8,469 bases of DNA, taken from assembly GCA_023417635.1 (NCBI GenBank), contig JAEZFF010000016.1, positions 1 through 8,469 of the forward strand. The letters run 5' to 3'. Shown here one piece after another: positions 5,432 through 8,469 of the stretch. Under the pieces are notes generated by a model that was not told where the DNA came from, did not search any database, and saw nothing but the letters and a program-made list of their open reading frames with translations. A program made the translations under genes and the position numbers. Source of the DNA: Bacillota bacterium. GTDB lineage: Bacteria; Bacillota; Clostridia; Oscillospirales; Acutalibacteraceae. The first letter of the stretch is position 1; each line of letters opens with the position of its first letter.

Positions 5432-6799
5432 TTGAAAACAGACGGCAAGGAAGGCAAAAAGCAAAATGCCGTGAAAAAGCCGAAGGTCACTTTTAATGAT
5501 AAAGAGGCCGGTTCGTACTTTATTATGGGCTTTGCCAATCTGGTCAATCACCAAATTGTGAAAGGGCTTTTGTTTCTTTTCCTGGAAATTGCCTACATAG
5601 TCTTTATGGTAACAAAGGGCATAACATTAATACAGGGCCTATATACGCTTGGCACCAAAAAACAAGGATGGGCGACAATCTCAGGGCAACTTCTTCCGGT
5701 TTTGCAGAAGGGCGACAATTCCATGCTGTTCCTTATTTACGGAATTGCGGCGCTCGTTGTTACGGGCCTGTTTATCCTTCTGTACTTTTTGAATCTTTCC
5801 AGTGCTCGGCAGGTAATGATGATCCGCAAAAGCGGAAAGCGTCCTGTGAGCTTTCGCCATGATGTCCACGAGCTGGCAGACGGACGCTTCCATGTAACAA
5901 TGCTTTCGCTTCCTGTTCTTGGAATCCTGTTTTTTACTGCTTTGCCGATTGTTTTCATGATCCTGATTGCATTTACAAACTACGACAGTGCGCATCAGGT
6001 CCCCGGTAACCTGTTCACATGGGTTGGGTTTTCCAACTTTGCAAGCCTCCTAGGTGGCAACCAGCTTCTTTCCGGCACATTTGGCCACGTTTTGGCATGG
6101 ACGCTGGTTTGGGCTTTCTTCGCAACGTTTACCAACTACTTTCTTGGCATTATTGTTGCACTGATGATAAACAAGAAGGGAATCCGCTTTAAAGGAATGT
6201 GGCGTTCTATCCTTGTTACTACCATTGCAATTCCACAGTTTATCTCGCTGTTGGTTATGCAGAATATGTTTAACCTGTACGGCCCAATTAACCAGTTAAT
6301 CATTTCTATGGGCGGCAGCCGTATCGATTTCCTTGGGGGTGACCCCGCAACCGCACGTATTGTGGTGTTGCTTGTAAACCTTTGGATTGGTATTCCGTAT
6401 ACGATGCTGATAACTTCCGGTATTCTGATGAACATTCCGCAGGAACTTTATGAATCTGCGAAAATGGACGGTGCTTCCCCAATCCAGATTTTCTTCAAGA
6501 TTACACTGCCGTATGTTCTGTTTGTAACGGCGCCATACCTGATTACACAGTTTATCGGCAACCTGAATAACTTCAACGTCATCTTCCTTCTGACCGGCGG
6601 TGCGCCAAACACGACGGATTATTACCAGGCCGGCAAGACGGACTTGCTTGTTACATGGCTGTACAAACTGACTGTAAACAACTATGATTATAACCTTGCT
6701 TCCACCATTGGCATTCTGTCGTTTATTATCTGTGCGGTGTTCTCCCTTATTGCATATCACCACACTTCTTCTTACAGCAAGGAGGAGGAATTTCAATGA
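5432..6799 (+). CDS. malF: MalF-like maltodextrin ABC transporter permease
   Basis: One of the two membrane subunits forming the import channel for maltodextrins. The 455-residue protein (from TTG at 5432) has a charged Lys-rich N-terminus (1-24), an extra N-terminal hydrophobic pair at about 41-60 and 98-121, and a core of about six further segments (roughly 158-181, 219-246, 258-281, 308-334, 357-377, 423-443). The BPD_transp_1 EAA loop that docks the ATPase is ELYESAKMDGASPIQIFFK (338-356). The large extracytoplasmic P2 loop of E. coli MalF (514 aa) is absent, as in Gram-positive MalF/MdxF proteins of about 430-450 residues. The FANLVNHQIVKGLLFLFLE segment near the N-terminus (34-52) is also seen in Gram-positive homologues. 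It follows the binding protein by 95 nt with a stem-loop between them, and its stop codon overlaps the malG start, indicating translational coupling. Confidence 0.9.
   Translation: MKTDGKEGKKQNAVKKPKVTFNDKEAGSYFIMGFANLVNHQIVKGLLFLFLEIAYIVFMVTKGITLIQGLYTLGTKKQGWATISGQLLPVLQKGDNSMLFLIYGIAALVVTGLFILLYFLNLSSARQVMMIRKSGKRPVSFRHDVHELADGRFHVTMLSLPVLGILFFTALPIVFMILIAFTNYDSAHQVPGNLFTWVGFSNFASLLGGNQLLSGTFGHVLAWTLVWAFFATFTNYFLGIIVALMINKKGIRFKGMWRSILVTTIAIPQFISLLVMQNMFNLYGPINQLIISMGGSRIDFLGGDPATARIVVLLVNLWIGIPYTMLITSGILMNIPQELYESAKMDGASPIQIFFKITLPYVLFVTAPYLITQFIGNLNNFNVIFLLTGGAPNTTDYYQAGKTDLLVTWLYKLTVNNYDYNLASTIGILSFIICAVFSLIAYHHTSSYSKEEEFQ
6779..6788 (+). promoter_or_regulatory. Extended ribosome binding site of malG inside malF
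   Basis: AAGGAGGAGG lies in the last codons of malF, ending 7 nt before the malG ATG. The ATGA overlap at 6796-6799 joins the malG start to the malF stop, so the two permeases should be made in matched amounts. Confidence 0.85.
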
Positions 6800-7650
6800 A
6801 ACATTCAAACCAACGTATGCGAAAGCATGTCGCAAATGCTTTCATCTATCTGTTCCTGATAATTATTTCCGTCATATGGCTGATTCCGGTTCTGTGGGTT
6901 CTCGTTACGTCGTTTCGTGTTGAGGGCGGCTCCTTTACGGCGCAGTTTTTCCCGGAACACTGGACGCTGGACAATTATACGAAGCTTTGGAGCAACACGG
7001 TTTTCCCATTTAAAAATTGGTTTGTCAACACACTTTGGGTATCGTGTGCTTCCTGTGCTATCAGCACGTTTTTTACGCTTTCGGTGGCATACGTCATTTC
7101 CCGCCTTCGTTTTACATTTCGCAAGACATATATGAACCTTGCGATGATTCTTGGGATGTTCCCGGGCTTCATGTCAATGATCGCCGTGTACTTTATCCTG
7201 AAAGCGATTGGACTGACCCAGAACCTCTGGGCACTGGTGATTCAGTATTCAGCGGGCGCAGGCCTCGGTTTTTACATTGCCAAAGGCTTTTTTGACACGA
7301 TTCCGCGGTCGCTGGATGAAGCGGCAAAAATAGATGGGGCAACGAATGCACAGGTGTTCCTGCACATTATTATGCCGAACTCCGGCCCGATTGTGGTGTA
7401 TACAGCGCTGATGGCGTTCACGGCGCCTTGGGGCGACTTCATTTTCTCCAACGTCATCATGGGCGACAATTACAGCAAATGGACGGTTGCCATTGGTCTG
7501 TACCAGATGATTCAGAAGAATAATATTTACAACAACTTTACGCAGTTTAACGCCGCATGCGTGTGTATCGGTGTTCCTATTATGATTCTCTTCTTTGTAC
7601 TGCAGAGGTTTTATGTGGAAGGAATCACGGGCGGCGCAGTCAAAGGTTAA
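6796..7650 (+). CDS. malG: MalG-like maltodextrin ABC transporter permease
   Basis: Second membrane subunit of the maltodextrin importer, pairing with MalF. The 284-residue protein has six hydrophobic segments (about 14-37, 77-100, 112-134, 143-163, 197-218, 253-270), with the BPD_transp_1 EAA loop SLDEAAKIDGATNAQVFLHI (172-191) facing the cytoplasm. The C-terminal EGITGGAVKG resembles the MalG tail, which in E. coli reaches into the ATPase dimer. Length is normal for MalG (about 280-296). The start is clear: ATG overlaps the malF stop and follows a strong AGGAGG site. No ATPase gene follows; a shared MsmX/MalK-type ATPase from elsewhere in the genome is the usual solution in Bacillota. Confidence 0.92.
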   Translation: MKHSNQRMRKHVANAFIYLFLIIISVIWLIPVLWVLVTSFRVEGGSFTAQFFPEHWTLDNYTKLWSNTVFPFKNWFVNTLWVSCASCAISTFFTLSVAYVISRLRFTFRKTYMNLAMILGMFPGFMSMIAVYFILKAIGLTQNLWALVIQYSAGAGLGFYIAKGFFDTIPRSLDEAAKIDGATNAQVFLHIIMPNSGPIVVYTALMAFTAPWGDFIFSNVIMGDNYSKWTVAIGLYQMIQKNNIYNNFTQFNAACVCIGVPIMILFFVLQRFYVEGITGGAVKG

Positions 7651-7664
7651 TTTTAGGCAAAAAC

Positions 7665-7696
7665 AAGGCGCAGTTTTGCAACTGCGCTTTCTTTTT
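7665..7696 (+). terminator. Intrinsic terminator after malG
   Basis: GCGCAGTT (7668-7675) pairs perfectly with AACTGCGC (7680-7687) around a TTGC loop, extendable by AAG/TTT outside, and is followed by TTTCTTTTT. It should end most transcripts from the transporter operon. The amylase gene starts 30 nt further on and no convincing promoter separates them, so readthrough may supply its expression. Confidence 0.85.
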
Positions 7697-7726
7697 CGCC
7701 CGATTATTTTTGTACGGAGATGAATT

Positions 7727-8469
7727 ATGATGAGCATAAGAGGAAAACGATTTATTGCCATAAGCCTTGCATTCCTTCTGGCAGTGCTCCCATGCGGCTG
7801 CGCAGGCAAAAAAGATACCAATACGAATACAGTCCCCAAAAGTAAATTTGGGTTTACCTGGGAAAATGCTTCCGTGTATTTTTTGCTGACCGACCGCTTC
7901 CGCAACGGAAATAAAGCCAATGACCATTCCTATGGCAGAAGCCTTGACCAAAACGGAAAACCGGTTTCCGGCTGGGAAGAAAGTGCCGGAAGTTTTCACG
8001 GCGGGGACTTTGCCGGGGTAACGCAGGAAATAAACGCTGGCTATTTTAACAAACTTGGCGTGAATGCAATCTGGATTACCCCTCCGTTTGAGCAGGTGCA
8101 TGGCTTTCACTCAATGGATGGCCTTGCGTTTTATGCATACCACGGGTATTGGGCGCTTGATTTTACTCAGCCGGATGCAAACTATGGCACGAAGGAAGAG
8201 TTCCGCACGATGGTGGATGCGGCTCATAAGCACGGCATCCGAATTGTCATGGATGTTGTTCTGAACCACCCGGGCTATGCCACCATGAAAGATGCGGAAG
8301 AGTATGGCTTCGGCCAGTACAAAAATGACTGGAAATCGTATTATTTTGGTTCTCAATCCTCGCTAAGCAGTCAGGCGGAAAGCTCTTATGCCGACTATTC
8401 CTCTAAAAACTGGAACAGATGGTGGGGAAGCGACTGGGTTCGTACAGCTGAACCTTTTACAGGGTACGA
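7727..8469 (+). CDS. malS: MalS-type GH13 alpha-amylase, surface lipoprotein (5' part; runs off the window)
   Basis: Predicted to cut starch or maltodextrins outside the membrane, feeding the adjacent importer. 247 codons are visible without a stop before the right edge. A signal peptide (positive RGKR, hydrophobic 9-21) ends at a lipobox-like LPCGC; either C23 or C25 could be lipidated. A short Lys/Asn/Thr linker (28-42) leads straight into the catalytic domain at F43-W45. The match to E. coli MalS is detailed: VYFLLTDRFRNGN (50-62), NDHSYGR (65-71), GSFHGGDFAGVT (88-99), LGVNAIWITPPFEQVHG (110-126), AYHGYW (137-142), region I DVVLNH (176-181) followed by GYAT, and NRWWGSDWVRT (230-240). The catalytic regions II-IV lie beyond the window. 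The first of two consecutive ATGs is preferred because GGAG lies 7 nt upstream of it. Membership of the MalS subfamily (GH13_19) is recalled, not computed. Confidence 0.87.
   Translation, partial: MMSIRGKRFIAISLAFLLAVLPCGCAGKKDTNTNTVPKSKFGFTWENASVYFLLTDRFRNGNKANDHSYGRSLDQNGKPVSGWEESAGSFHGGDFAGVTQEINAGYFNKLGVNAIWITPPFEQVHGFHSMDGLAFYAYHGYWALDFTQPDANYGTKEEFRTMVDAAHKHGIRIVMDVVLNHPGYATMKDAEEYGFGQYKNDWKSYYFGSQSSLSSQAESSYADYSSKNWNRWWGSDWVRTAEPFTGY

Noticed and set aside
7249..7920. 223-codon open frame on the minus strand spanning malG and the amylase gene
   Set aside because: It runs antisense through two well-supported genes and the terminator between them, and shows no domain or start signal.

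Overview
The window looks like chromosomal DNA of a low-to-mid G+C Bacillota, most plausibly a clostridial fermenter of the Oscillospirales/Ruminococcaceae type. The reasons are strong AGGAGG-type ribosome binding sites, sigma-A promoters with TTGACA/TATAAT-like hexamers, two Gram-positive-style lipoproteins, TTG used as a start codon, and a Gram-positive-type MalF without the large loop of the enterobacterial protein. The taxonomic guess rests on general features only. Nothing in the window looks mobile, phage-like or CRISPR-related.

Layout. A cytoplasmic GH13 alpha-glucosidase lies on the minus strand (39-1592). A 241-bp divergent region (1593-1833) with one good promoter in each direction separates it from a plus-strand type I pullulanase (1834-3795). 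A weak hairpin terminator and a 257-bp gap with a strong promoter and a structured leader (3796-4052) lead into an ABC importer: a lipoprotein maltodextrin-binding protein (4053-5336), a MalF-like permease (5432-6799) and a MalG-like permease (6796-7650). A strong stem-loop sits between the binding protein and malF. A good intrinsic terminator follows malG. The last gene (7727 to the right edge, incomplete) encodes a MalS-type alpha-amylase carrying a lipoprotein signal.

How the genes fit together. The likely pathway is: surface-anchored MalS-like amylase trims starch or maltodextrin outside the cell; the lipoprotein binding protein captures maltooligosaccharides; MalF/MalG import them; cytoplasmic pullulanase removes alpha-1,6 branches and the alpha-glucosidase hydrolyses the resulting short chains. 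No transporter ATPase and no transcription regulator gene lie in the window, so both must be encoded elsewhere. A TTCGAAAAYA element recurs at all three promoter regions and is the best candidate for a shared operator.

This is a fairly ordinary starch/maltodextrin-use locus. I did not see a novel defence, mobile or signalling system. The points most worth a second look are the shared TTCGAA element, the RNA structures around the binding-protein gene, the unusual active-site motifs of the alpha-glucosidase, and the shortened lipoprotein form of MalS.
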